NCBI RefSeq assembly: GCF_017873815.1
Contig: NZ_JAGGKQ010000021.1
Location: forward strand, 1 to 47,362
Reading direction: 5' to 3'
DNA from: Halorubrum alkaliphilum
Lineage (GTDB): Archaea; Halobacteriota; Halobacteria; Halobacteriales; Haloferacaceae
DNA length: 47,362 bases
The stretch's first letter is position 1; every line of letters starts with the position of its first letter. Under the pieces are notes generated by a model. The model was given only the letters and a program-made list of their open reading frames with translations, had not been told where the DNA came from and made no database searches. The position numbers were made by a program, and so were the translations under genes. Below are positions 8,433 to 16,829 of this stretch, in pieces.

Positions 8433-8594
8433 TCAGTTCTCCCGCTCCCACCATTCATCGATTTCTTGCGCGCCGATGTCGACGGTTGCGGTGATCCCGC
8501 ACGAACAATGGATGCCGACGGTGCCGGGGTGCGTCGTGATCGGGCCCTTCTCCTCTCCACAGCCCGGACAGTTGACGCGGAAGATATCGCCCAT
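8433..8594 (-). CDS. Small zinc-ribbon protein
   Basis: 53 residues from the ATG at 8594. It contains CPGCGEEKG (CxxC) and HCSCG (HxC/CxC), giving enough ligands for one zinc site, followed by an acidic EIDEWWERE end. An in-frame TTG at 8645 would add 17 residues but lies inside the inverted repeat at 8638-8678 and is less likely. Haloarchaea encode many such mini-proteins; function is unknown. The 41-bp inverted repeat sits 44 nt upstream of this start. Confidence 0.5.
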   Translation of the reverse strand: MGDIFRVNCPGCGEEKGPITTHPGTVGIHCSCGITATVDIGAQEIDEWWEREN

Positions 8595-8637
8595 ACACAC
8601 CGATCCATGTGGTCCGGGAAAGCCGCTCTGCTCAGTC

Positions 8638-8678
8638 TTAACCAACGGTCGGTGGTAGAACTGCCGTCTGTTGGTTAA
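8638..8678. repeat. Bipartite inverted repeat, copy 1 of 4
   Basis: TTAACCAAC at 8638-8646 and GTTGGTTAA at 8670-8678. Here the arms extend perfectly to 13 bp (AGTCTTAACCAAC / GTTGGTTAAGACT). End-to-end spacing from TTAA to TTAA is 41 nt, the same as in the copies at 40194 and 46710 and one less than at 27676. It lies upstream of the minus-strand zinc-ribbon gene. Confidence 0.8.
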
Positions 8679-8852
8679 GACTGAAACCGCAGGACGGTGA
8701 GGGTGGTGGGTCAGTGTTCTAGATAGCCAGGCTAATCTGTTTCAGATGGCCTCTGCGAACGCGATCGACTGATTGCCATCAACTACAGGGTACGCATGTA
8801 TCTCGGTTGTTGAGTCGATTTTGTACGGTATGTTCGATTAGCGGCCGAATGC

Positions 8853-8859
8853 TTATGAT
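8853..8859 (+). promoter_or_regulatory. TATA box of hicBA
   Basis: TTATGAT, centred 27 nt upstream of the ATG at 8883, so the transcript is probably leaderless. This supports 8883 rather than an in-frame upstream start at 8874. Confidence 0.45.
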
Positions 8860-8882
8860 GCCGCTCTGGTAACATGGTGATA

Positions 8883-9185
8883 ATGAGCACCGAAACGAGT
8901 ACGAACGACGATGTCCGGAGTGGGCGAACGATTACGCTCACTCAGGCGGACGACGGCTGGTGGGTCGCCCGTGACGAGTCGACCAGTGTCGCAAGCCAGG
9001 GTGAGACGCGGCAAGATGCCCTCGACAATCTTGACGAGGCAGTCGCACTTCACAAGGGAGAAACCGGTGATTCGGTCGACAATTGGGAGGAGGAAAAAGA
9101 AGTCCTTGATGAACTCGGTATCGATCCTGATGAAGTACAGCAGGCTCGCGACGAGCACGATGGCCTCCCCGAGTTCATGCAGTAA
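8883..9185 (+). CDS. hicB: HicB-like antitoxin
   Basis: 100 residues from the ATG at 8883. The N-terminal half has the HicB degenerate RNase H-like pattern: ITLTQADDGWWVARDESTSVASQGETRQDALDNLDEAVAL, i.e. (G/W)W(V)A, ASQGET and the helix DALDNLDEA. The C-terminal half is acidic and helical and ends in an EFMQ tail. HicB neutralises the HicA mRNA interferase and often represses the operon. Here the antitoxin gene comes first, 5 nt before hicA, the reverse of the most common bacterial order but frequent in archaea and cyanobacteria. Confidence 0.85.
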   Translation: MSTETSTNDDVRSGRTITLTQADDGWWVARDESTSVASQGETRQDALDNLDEAVALHKGETGDSVDNWEEEKEVLDELGIDPDEVQQARDEHDGLPEFMQ

Positions 9186-9190
9186 GTCGG

Positions 9191-9439
9191 ATGGGTGCGC
9201 CTGATTTTTCCGGACGCGATGTCGTCAAAGCACTCTCGAAAAATCGCTTTGTCATCGTTGATCGGACCGGCAGCCACGTCAAGCTTCGATACGAGCACCC
9301 GACGAACGACGACGATATCCGTGTTGTCTCCGTCCCGCAACACGCTCGGATCCGAACTGGAACACTACGTAACATCGCAGACCAGTCCGGAGCAGAAGAC
9401 TTCGAGAAGTGGTGTCAGTGGATCGACCAGCAGTGCTGA
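9191..9439 (+). CDS. hicA: HicA-like toxin (mRNA interferase)
   Basis: 82 residues, full length for HicA. It has the dsRBD-like fold signature: SGRDVVKALSKNRF, then DRTGSHVKLRY with the catalytic His H29, and the strand SVPQHARIRTGTLRNIADQSG. HicA cuts mRNA independent of the ribosome until bound by HicB. It is co-transcribed with hicB, with 5 nt between stop and start. The pair probably stabilises the replicon. Confidence 0.88.
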   Translation: MGAPDFSGRDVVKALSKNRFVIVDRTGSHVKLRYEHPTNDDDIRVVSVPQHARIRTGTLRNIADQSGAEDFEKWCQWIDQQC

Positions 9440-9682
9440 TCGGTTATTCAATTTACAATTGCCACTAGCTCGGATATCGTTGTGTGGGTGTATATTTTGG
9501 GATAGCGTGAGTTACCCTGAAACGTGGTACTACAGTCGATCAGGCATGACTATCGGAATTCAATATCAATCATTAGAAGGACAGACACGCTATCGATGTA
9601 AGTAGGCGCTCGTCGATCGCCTGTCTGACGTAGATTTATGTGATAGAGGTATCATCAATAACATGTATGATGTGTAGAACCC

Positions 9683-9689
9683 GTATTAT
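9683..9689 (+). promoter_or_regulatory. TATA box of parA operon
   Basis: TATTATG, centred about 28 nt upstream of the parA ATG at 9714, predicting a nearly leaderless transcript. A GGTGA is also present at about 9701-9705. Confidence 0.4.
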
Positions 9690-9713
9690 GCGAAATATAC
9701 AGGTGAGACAGTA

Positions 9714-10520
9714 ATGCGAATCGATGTCGGGATGCAGAAAGGCGGCGTCGGCAAGACAACAACGAGTATCAACTTAGCTGGCGCGCTCGCTGACAGAGGT
9801 CATGATGTACTGGCTGTCGACGCGGATCCACAAGGTGGGCTCACGCTCAAACTTGGATACCGAGAGCAGTACCGCGAGGGAGAGTATGCACTCTATGACG
9901 TGCTGTCCGAGATGGGTCGTCTCTCACTGGATGATCTTGACGACCTGATCGTCTCCGGTGACGAGTTCGATATAGTGCCATCGCATATACGGAATTTCCG
10001 ATTAGAGAAGCATCTGTATTCAGAAGCCCGTGGGGTAGAAGCGCTGAAGATCGCTCTCGACCGGCTTACAGCAGAGTACGATTACGTGGTGATTGACTCA
10101 CCACCAAACCTTGGGCCGCTCGCTGATGGGGCTCTGCTGGCTGCTGAGAACGTGTTGTTCCCGAGCAATGCAAACACGATCGCGAAGGATTCGCTTGAGA
10201 TACTCTTCGATGAGATCGACACGCTCGAGGACAAGTTCGACGACGTGCAGATTTCGACAGTAGCCGCCGTGCTGAACGAGGTGGGGCAAGATGGTGTCAG
10301 CAACGAGATGCGGACATGGTTTGTCGAGACGTTTGGCGAAGAGTACGTATTCGAAATCCCGGACTGGGCAGCTGTCGAGCACGCAATCGAATACCGGACG
10401 TCGGTCTTCGCGTATAACCCGGATGATGCGGGTTACCCGTGGGACGCAGACAAGACAGACCAGCTACGGACCAAGTACAACGCCATCGCGGCACAAGTTG
10501 AATCTCTCAACAATGACTGA
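9714..10520 (+). CDS. parA: ParA/Soj-type partition ATPase
   Basis: 268 residues. It has the deviant Walker A KGGVGKTT (9-16), Walker A' VDADPQGG (about 36-42) and Walker B-like YDYVVIDSPPNLGP. These define the ParA/MinD ATPase superfamily, ParA branch, which moves plasmid DNA over the nucleoid. There is no N-terminal HTH, as in type Ib or chromosomal Soj proteins. The next gene overlaps it by 8 nt (start 10513, stop 10518-10520), and its product is the likely centromere-binding partner. Confidence 0.92.
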   Translation: MRIDVGMQKGGVGKTTTSINLAGALADRGHDVLAVDADPQGGLTLKLGYREQYREGEYALYDVLSEMGRLSLDDLDDLIVSGDEFDIVPSHIRNFRLEKHLYSEARGVEALKIALDRLTAEYDYVVIDSPPNLGPLADGALLAAENVLFPSNANTIAKDSLEILFDEIDTLEDKFDDVQISTVAAVLNEVGQDGVSNEMRTWFVETFGEEYVFEIPDWAAVEHAIEYRTSVFAYNPDDAGYPWDADKTDQLRTKYNAIAAQVESLNND

Positions 10521-10947
10521 TCCAAAAGACGAACTCGGCGCACGATTCGATGACCGTCGGGCCGATTCAGGTGATAACGAATCAGACGAGAGCGGCGATG
10601 ACGAGGCAGGTGATAATATGAGCCACTCGGATACGACGGATAACCCGAATAATACAGATACTACAGATAACTCGTATAATACGGGTAACACGAGTAGTGC
10701 AGGTAATGCAAGTAAGCCGGGACCGAATCCAGACCCAGACTCAACGCGGAATCGCCGGCAACTGGCGATGTACCTTCCAGAATCGAAGGCGGAACAGCTT
10801 AACAATCTCTACGATCGTCTCGATGGACAATCCAAGATAGCGGGTGAGGGTGGGATCGAAAAGCACGCCGATTTTATGGAGGCTCTCGTGGAGCTTGCGG
10901 TTGATCATGAAGACGAGCTAGCGGACAGACTTGGAATTGAGGAGTAA
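10513..10947 (+). CDS. Probable ParA partner (centromere-binding protein)
   Basis: 144 residues from the ATG at 10513. Residues 15-85 are a disordered, acidic stretch of degenerate repeats (TDN, NNTD, GNTS, AGN). Residues 88-144 form a compact helical domain beginning RRQLAMYLPESKAEQLNNLY, which has the look of a ribbon-helix-helix or short HTH protein (a strand followed by two helices). Overlap with parA and small size fit a ParB-analogous partner such as those of small plasmid partition systems. Homology was not testable here. Confidence 0.6.
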   Translation: MTDPKDELGARFDDRRADSGDNESDESGDDEAGDNMSHSDTTDNPNNTDTTDNSYNTGNTSSAGNASKPGPNPDPDSTRNRRQLAMYLPESKAEQLNNLYDRLDGQSKIAGEGGIEKHADFMEALVELAVDHEDELADRLGIEE

Positions 10948-10980
10948 GGAAGACAAGAGAGACGATTCACCCGAGGCAAT

Positions 10981-11529
10981 TCACCAAGGGCCATCAAATT
11001 CCACAAGAAGGCCACATCGTTCCACGAGACGGGCGAGTTCTCGCTGCTTCTGCCCTGAACTCAGATTCACCTCAACATAGTGTCCGCCAGTCAACTCTCG
11101 GGGTTGCTTCATTTCTTTCTCACCAGAACTCGTTTGCTTGTGGATGATCGGTCGCGTTCGGCCCGGGATATACGGAAGAGGTTCCAGCTTTGAGATGAGG
11201 TCGTAGTTTCGTACGAGATAATCTACCACCCCAATGAACGCGCTGGCCTGTTGTGTCTCCTCAAACTCAGTAAGGACCGTCTCGCCGTCAGAGAGTTGAA
11301 TCCGATACAAGTTGTCGTCGCCACGTTCTTGAGCGGTTACAGACTCCGAGACATCAGGTGTGAGTGAATCGGTACTACCACCGTCATCGATCTCGCTTTC
11401 AATGTCTTGGATGAGCCGGTCGATCATCTCCTTTGCCTGCGATTCTGCTGGTGACGCAAGTTTCTCTGAGACACGTTCAGCAAAGAGATTCGCAACCTCA
11501 GCAGCCAGTTCATCTTTTTCCACCTCCAA
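10981..11529 (-). CDS. Hypothetical protein; 5' end uncertain
   Basis: 182 residues if TTG at 11529 is used. It has an N-terminal coiled-coil-like helix (EKDELAAEVANLFAERVSEKL), then an acidic linker, then a C-terminal domain with YRIQLSDGETVLTEFE and basic KEMKQPREL. The same frame stays coding-like upstream as TQNEEWVTILDRIRELREAR to about 11600, without an ATG or GTG, before meeting a TGA. An ATG in another frame (about 11608) lies just before, so a one-base frameshift near 11600 may have removed the true start. Family not recognised. Confidence 0.5.
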   Translation of the reverse strand: MEVEKDELAAEVANLFAERVSEKLASPAESQAKEMIDRLIQDIESEIDDGGSTDSLTPDVSESVTAQERGDDNLYRIQLSDGETVLTEFEETQQASAFIGVVDYLVRNYDLISKLEPLPYIPGRTRPIIHKQTSSGEKEMKQPRELTGGHYVEVNLSSGQKQRELARLVERCGLLVEFDGPW

Positions 11530-11747
11530 CGTCGACCGAGCTTCCCGTAGTTCCCGAATACGATCGAGAATTGTGACCCACTCCTCGTTCTGGGTAACAC
11601 GTCGTCATGGCCACCACACACGGAGCATCTGGCTGACGGTTATAAACTGTCCGTGAAAGTGATCGATACAGCTTGTCAGAAGTACTAACGTAGGCGATCG
11701 TAACCGCTTGACTGCGTTTTGCTGGGACTGATCGCTCCCTCTCCGGA

Positions 11748-13016
11748 TCAGCTTAGTTGTCTGACCGCAGTACCGATCACGTCAACACCGATGTCAATGG
11801 CTGTCTCGTCGATGTCGAAGTACGCCGTGTGATGTCCTGCGGGATTGTTCGCACCGATACCGAGATACGCCGCCGTGCCGCCCCGTCGTTGAACGCGCCG
11901 GATGAGATACGAAGCGTCCTCACTCCCGCCGAATTCCTTTCGTATTATGCGGTCGACTGCACTGGTTGCGTCCGCCGCCACCTCGACCGTCTCGATCACG
12001 GACTCGTCGTTCTCGAAGGTGGTCGTCTTTCCGTAGAGTCCCGTCTCGTAGTCGACATCGTGCATCGTCGCCGCACCGTCTATCACCTCGCGTGTCCGGC
12101 CGAGCATGTACTCGTTGAGATCGTGGGTTCCACCGCGAACCTCGACGCGCATCGTGGCCTCCTCACAGATAACGTTCTGTGCGTTGTCGGCGTTGACCCG
12201 TCCGACGTTAACTCGGGTCTGGCCGCCTCCGTGCCGAGCAATTCCGTACAGGTTTCCGATCGCCGCCGTTGCGGCCTGAAGCGCGTTCCGTCCAGCGTTC
12301 GGCTCACCGCCTGCGTGTGCGGGCTCTCCTTCGAACGTGACATCGAGCTTGGCGTTCGCGAGCGGCGCGTCGTAGCTGGAAACGACGGTTCCGACGGGCT
12401 CGTCGAGTCCAACGTGAACCGCGAGCAGATGGTCGACGTCATCGAGGTAACCGGACTCGGCCATCGGCTTCCCACCGCGACCCCCCTCCTCGGCAGCTTG
12501 GAAAAAGAGCTTCAGCGTGCCGTCGAACTCGCCGTCGGCGAACTCGCGGGCCACGCCGAGTCCGATCGCGGCGTGTGCGTCGTGGCCGCAGGCGTGCATC
12601 TCGCCGGGATGAACGCTCGCGAATCCCTCGCGAGCCGGCCGGTGGTCGTCGTCCATCGCCTCCTGTCGCTCCAAGGCGTCGATATCTGTTCGGACTCCGA
12701 TCGTCGGCCCGTCACCGAACTTCCGGACAGCGACGAGTCCCGTGATGTCGCTCATCCGGTCGATGTACTCCGTCGGAGCGCCCGCTTCGAGGGCCCGTTC
12801 CCGGGCGGCGGCGACCTCGTTTTCGGGCGGTACGCCCATCCGTTCGTCCGGATTCACGCTGTCCGCACCGAGGTGCACCCCGTAGCCCAGCTCCTCGAGT
12901 TCGGCCGCGAGTAGCGCGGTCGTCCGGAACTCCTTCCAGCCGGCCTCCGCATGGGCGTGGAGGTCGCGACGGATCTCGTGTAAAGACGCGTCCGAAAACG
13001 CGGTGAGTGTGTCCAT
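11748..13016 (-). CDS. M20-family amidohydrolase (AbgA/IAA-amino-acid hydrolase type)
   Basis: 422 residues. It has the M20D hallmarks: HAHAEAGWKEF near the N-terminus, HACGHDAH at 141-148 (metal ligands), FFQAAEEGGRGG with the EE pair (E176, E177), a dimerisation domain with FEGEPAHAGGEPNAGRNA, and a terminal NNPAGHHTAYFDIDE. This family hydrolyses N-acyl or aryl amides such as aminobenzoyl-glutamate, auxin conjugates and N-acetyl amino acids. Unusually, the region before the first catalytic block has an insertion (about 52-92) as in AbgA. It is cytoplasmic. It lies beside a peptide importer and other peptidases, so a role in amide or peptide catabolism is likely. Substrate unknown. Confidence 0.85.
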   Translation of the reverse strand: MDTLTAFSDASLHEIRRDLHAHAEAGWKEFRTTALLAAELEELGYGVHLGADSVNPDERMGVPPENEVAAARERALEAGAPTEYIDRMSDITGLVAVRKFGDGPTIGVRTDIDALERQEAMDDDHRPAREGFASVHPGEMHACGHDAHAAIGLGVAREFADGEFDGTLKLFFQAAEEGGRGGKPMAESGYLDDVDHLLAVHVGLDEPVGTVVSSYDAPLANAKLDVTFEGEPAHAGGEPNAGRNALQAATAAIGNLYGIARHGGGQTRVNVGRVNADNAQNVICEEATMRVEVRGGTHDLNEYMLGRTREVIDGAATMHDVDYETGLYGKTTTFENDESVIETVEVAADATSAVDRIIRKEFGGSEDASYLIRRVQRRGGTAAYLGIGANNPAGHHTAYFDIDETAIDIGVDVIGTAVRQLS

Positions 13017-13165
13017 ACCGGGCTGACGGGACGGGATATAAAAAGGGTTGACACGCCGGCGAGCCGGACCGGCGTTTGACCGCCTCGTTCGACTCGGCGG
13101 GCCGAACGCGGAGTGATCGAACGAACTTGGGTGGTTTCAACTCCCCCGAGCGGCAACCAACGTCG

Positions 13166-14620
13166 ATGACGGATCACGAACGGGCTGCGACCGCGGTGGA
13201 CAAGTTGCTCTCGACGCTGGAGGCGGACGACCGGATCGCGTTCGCGGAGGCCGGTGGCGTCCACAGGGAAACCTCCGAGGTTGTCGTCACCGAACGCGAG
13301 GTGCGGAGCGATATCGAACACGCAACCGCCGGCGTCTGGTGTCGCGTCTTCGCCGATGGCTCGGCCGCCTACCGCTTCTCGACGGATCTTTCGGCCGACG
13401 GGCTCGAGGAACTCGCGGACCGGGCGGCGACAGCCGGCAAACAACTGGGCCAGTCGACGCCCGCCCGAGTCGACCTCGCCTCGCTCCACCGCGGGGTCCA
13501 TGACGGCTGGGCACGGGAGCCGACCACGGCGATCGATCTCGACACGAAACGCGAGCGGATCGCCGACGCGGTCACGGACCTGGACCTGTCGCTCGACCGA
13601 GCACGAGTCACCTACGAGGACCGACGGGTCGCCTCGGTGGTCGCGACGACCGCCGGCAGCGTCGTCCGAACCACCCTCGACCGCGCGAGTCTGGACGCCA
13701 CGCTCGTTCCGACCGACGCCGATTCGAAGGTTCGCCGCCACGCGGGCAGCACCCGCGGCGGCGCGTTTCTCGAGCGCGTGTCCGACGTCCTCGACTCCGC
13801 CGCCCGCGACGCGGCCGACCTCGCGGCAGCCGGGACGACGACGGCGACGACCGGGGACACGACCGTCGTGCTCGGTCCCGAGGCGGCCGCCCAGCTGTGT
13901 CACGAGCTTGCGGGCTACCTTGCCGCCGATCTGAAGGCGTTCGGGTTCACTCCCTTCGACCGCGGCGACCGGCTCACCGAGGCGCCCCTCACGATTGACG
14001 ACGGCGTCGCCGCCGGCTCCTGGGCCGCCCGCGCATACGATGCCGAGGGCCGGCCGACGACGCCCGTTCGGCTCGTCGAGGACGGTCGCGTCGAGTCGTT
14101 CCTTCATGACACACAGACCGCCGTGGAGGCGAACGCCGTCCCCGCCGGCAACGCCGTTCCCGCGCTCGGCTACGAGCAGGCGCCCCGGATCCACCATCGA
14201 CACCTCGACGTCGCGGCCGGCGACGCGAGCCGGGAGTCGCTTCTCGCCGACGCCGACGTCTACGTCCGCCGGTTCGCTCCGGGCCACTACTCCGATCCCT
14301 TCGAGCGCACCCAGCGGAGCGGCGAGATGCCGCCGAGCGCCCCCTACGCACACGATGTCGCCGAGCGGCTGGAGGGATCCGCCGACCGCGGTACGGTCGA
14401 GCTGTCGATCGCCGAAGGCTTCCGGATCGAGGGAGAGAAGCTCGGCGCGACCGTCTCGGGGACGGCCGTCTGGACGCCCGCAACCCTGGAGACGATCAAT
14501 GGGATCGGACGGGAGCGGGAGACGGTCACAGGGGTCGACTCGAAACACAAGTCACGGATTCCGTACGCGGTCACGGCGCCGGCGATGCGGCTGACGCTCC
14601 CGCTCGAGGAGTCGAGCTGA
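13166..14620 (+). CDS. TldD/PmbA-family putative metalloprotease
   Basis: 484 residues from the ATG at 13166; an upstream in-frame ACG-rich stretch is not likely coding. The pattern fits the U62 TldD/PmbA family: an N-terminal alpha-beta domain, then VVLGPEAAAQLCHELAGYLAADL, and a C-terminal beta barrel ending TGVDSKHKSRIPYAV. TldD uses an HExxxH zinc motif; here the equivalent is H246-E-L-A-G-Y251, so the second His is Tyr. PmbA/TldE partners lack the motif altogether. The gene therefore looks intermediate. No second family member is in this window. Very high GC. It is divergent from the M20 gene (149 bp between) and convergent with the importer operon. Confidence 0.75.
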   Translation: MTDHERAATAVDKLLSTLEADDRIAFAEAGGVHRETSEVVVTEREVRSDIEHATAGVWCRVFADGSAAYRFSTDLSADGLEELADRAATAGKQLGQSTPARVDLASLHRGVHDGWAREPTTAIDLDTKRERIADAVTDLDLSLDRARVTYEDRRVASVVATTAGSVVRTTLDRASLDATLVPTDADSKVRRHAGSTRGGAFLERVSDVLDSAARDAADLAAAGTTTATTGDTTVVLGPEAAAQLCHELAGYLAADLKAFGFTPFDRGDRLTEAPLTIDDGVAAGSWAARAYDAEGRPTTPVRLVEDGRVESFLHDTQTAVEANAVPAGNAVPALGYEQAPRIHHRHLDVAAGDASRESLLADADVYVRRFAPGHYSDPFERTQRSGEMPPSAPYAHDVAERLEGSADRGTVELSIAEGFRIEGEKLGATVSGTAVWTPATLETINGIGRERETVTGVDSKHKSRIPYAVTAPAMRLTLPLEESS

Positions 14621-14653
14621 GCGTGAAGTCCGAGCGCGAAGCGGTGAGCGGCG

Positions 14654-15760
14654 TCAGTCGTTCGCGGACGCCGCGGAGTCGTCTGGCGCGGTCGTGTCCG
14701 TGACGTCGTCGACGCGCGTCGAGTCGACGCCCTCCGCGGGCTCGTAGAGGTGACAGGCGACCTTCTGGCTGCCATCGAAGTCGGCTTTCGCCTCCAAGGG
14801 GGGGTCCTCCGTCTCGCAGATGTCGCCGATGTACTCCGAACAGCGACCGTGGAACCGACAGCCCGAGGGCACGTCGATGGCGTCGCCCACCTCGCCGGCG
14901 AGTTCGACCCGCTCCCGACCGACGCCCGGATCGGGGACCGGGACCGCGTTGATGAGCGATCTCGTGTACGGGTGCTGAGGGTGCTCGATCACATCCTCGG
15001 TCGGTCCCTTCTCGACGATCTTTCCCATGTACATGATCGCGAGTCGGTCGCACATGTGTCTGAGAAGCGATAGGTCGTGGCTGATGTAGACGACCGAGAG
15101 GTCGAACTCCTCGGTCATCCGCTCCATCAGCGAGAGCACGCCCGCCCGTAGCGAGACGTCGAGCATGCTCACCGGCTCGTCGGCGACGATGAAGTCTGGG
15201 TCCAACACGAGCGCCCGGGCGATGGCGACGCGCTGGCGCTGGCCGCCGGAGAGCTCGTGTGGATACTGATCGAAGTACTGGTCCGGCGGCTGCAGCTCCG
15301 CGAACTCCAGCGCGCGGCGAACCCGGGCCGTCTCGTTGCGGATGTCGTGGATCCGCAGCGGCTCCGCAATGGTGTCGTAGACCGTCATCCGCGGGTTCAG
15401 CGACTCGAAGGGGTCCTGGAAGATCATCTGGGCGTTCTGTCTGAACTGCACCATCTCCTCCTCGTTTGCGTCCGTGAGGTCAGTCCCTCTGAATCGGATG
15501 GAACCGTCGGTCGCTTCGTGGAGCTTCACGAGCGACATGCCCGTCGTCGTCTTCCCGCAGCCGGACTCGCCCGCGAGCCCAAGCGTCTCGCCGCGCTTTA
15601 GGTCGAAGGTCACGCCGTCGACGGCGTGGACGTAGTCGGATTCGCTTCCGGTCATGGCCCGCAGCAGACTGGAGATGAGCCCCTCGTCCACCTTGAAATG
15701 TTTCTGAAGATCACGGACCTCCAACAGCGTCTCGTCGTCGACAGGGTCGTTCAGGCTCAT
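14654..15760 (-). CDS. dppF: Dpp/Opp-type ABC transporter ATPase (DppF-like)
   Basis: 368 residues. It has Walker A GESGCGKTT, Q-loop FQDPFESLNPR, signature LSGGQRQR, Walker B DFIVADEP and H-loop YISHD. The C-terminal oligopeptide-transporter extension has the Cys pattern CRFHGRCSEYIGDICE, which in this family can hold an iron-sulfur cluster. It is the last gene of a five-gene operon read leftward from 20548; one nucleotide separates it from the preceding ATPase gene. It powers uptake of peptides or another solute; specificity cannot be deduced. Confidence 0.9.
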   Translation of the reverse strand: MSLNDPVDDETLLEVRDLQKHFKVDEGLISSLLRAMTGSESDYVHAVDGVTFDLKRGETLGLAGESGCGKTTTGMSLVKLHEATDGSIRFRGTDLTDANEEEMVQFRQNAQMIFQDPFESLNPRMTVYDTIAEPLRIHDIRNETARVRRALEFAELQPPDQYFDQYPHELSGGQRQRVAIARALVLDPDFIVADEPVSMLDVSLRAGVLSLMERMTEEFDLSVVYISHDLSLLRHMCDRLAIMYMGKIVEKGPTEDVIEHPQHPYTRSLINAVPVPDPGVGRERVELAGEVGDAIDVPSGCRFHGRCSEYIGDICETEDPPLEAKADFDGSQKVACHLYEPAEGVDSTRVDDVTDTTAPDDSAASAND

Positions 15761-15761
15761 C

Positions 15762-16829
15762 TCAGTCGTTCCCCTCCATCATCGTTCCTTCCTTCATCGT
15801 CCTGATCGCTCGCGCCGCCTCAGTGTCGGCCCAGGTCGCCGGGTCGTCCGCGCGCGCTCGAAAGCCGTCGTCGATCGCGTCCGCGTAGTGACAGTACGAT
15901 CGGAGACCGTTGTTGTAGTGTGCCTCCGGTTCGATCTCGCGACATTTCTCGGTCGCAAGCGGGCAGCGCTCGGCGAACCGACAGCCCGAGGGCGGGTCGA
16001 TCAGCTCCGGTGGATAGCCGGAGATCGACAGCAGGTTTTGGTCGGACTCGCGGATGTTCGGGAACGCCCGCTTCAATCCCATCGTGTACGGGTGATACGG
16101 CTTCCCAAATATCTCTTCGACGGGCCCCTCCTCGGCGATCTGTCCCGCGTACATCACGACCACCCTGTCACAGGTCTCCGCCACGACGCTGACGTCGTGG
16201 GTGATCACCATCATCGAGGAGTTGATCTCCTTCTGGATCTGGCCGATCCGTTTTAAGATCTGGTCCTGCATGATCACGTCGAGCGCCGTCGTCGGCTCGT
16301 CGGCCAGCACGAGCGACGGCTCCAACGCGAGCGCCATCGCGATCATCGCCCGCTGCCGCATGCCACCGGAGAACTGGTGGGGATATTCGTCGGCCCGTTT
16401 CTGATCGAGCCCGACGAGCTCGAACATTTCTTGGACGATCTCGTTCGCCTCGACGCGTCCGGTGCCGGGTCGATGCGTCTCGATCGCCTCCACGATCTGT
16501 TCGCGGATCGTGTAGACGGGGTCGAGCGCGTTCATCGCCGACTGAGCGATCATCGAGATCTCCTCCCATTTATATCGGCGACGCTGCTTCTCCGAGAGTT
16601 CAGTGAGGTCCTCGCCTTTGAACTCGATCGAGCCGTTGTTTATGTACCCCGCGTCGGGAAGGATGCCGATGATCGCCTTCGCGAGGGTGGTTTTCCCACA
16701 GCCCGACTCGCCGACGATCCCGAGGTTCTCCCCCTCCTCAATGGAGAAGGAGACCCCGTCGACCGCCTGTGCCGGGCCGGTCTCCGTTTCGTAGTAGACT
16801 TCGAGGTCTGAGACGTTGAGTACTGTCAT
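15762..16829 (-). CDS. dppD: Dpp/Opp-type ABC transporter ATPase (DppD-like)
   Basis: 355 residues. It has Walker A GESGCGKTT, signature FSGGMRQR, Walker B LVLADEPT, H-loop VITHD and the C-terminal CRFAERCPLATEKC extension. It pairs with the DppF-like ATPase to form the heterodimeric motor. The ATG directly abuts the stop of the permease gene (16829/16830), indicating tight coupling. Confidence 0.9.
   Translation of the reverse strand: MTVLNVSDLEVYYETETGPAQAVDGVSFSIEEGENLGIVGESGCGKTTLAKAIIGILPDAGYINNGSIEFKGEDLTELSEKQRRRYKWEEISMIAQSAMNALDPVYTIREQIVEAIETHRPGTGRVEANEIVQEMFELVGLDQKRADEYPHQFSGGMRQRAMIAMALALEPSLVLADEPTTALDVIMQDQILKRIGQIQKEINSSMMVITHDVSVVAETCDRVVVMYAGQIAEEGPVEEIFGKPYHPYTMGLKRAFPNIRESDQNLLSISGYPPELIDPPSGCRFAERCPLATEKCREIEPEAHYNNGLRSYCHYADAIDDGFRARADDPATWADTEAARAIRTMKEGTMMEGND

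Noticed and set aside
11757-12914. Plus-strand ORF of 385 codons
   Set aside because: It opposes the M20 amidohydrolase with its intact metal-binding motifs; composition is not haloarchaeal protein-like.
12854-14548. Minus-strand ORF of 564 codons
   Set aside because: It is antisense to the TldD/PmbA-like gene and rich in Arg/Gly/Val, typical of a shadow frame in GC-rich DNA.
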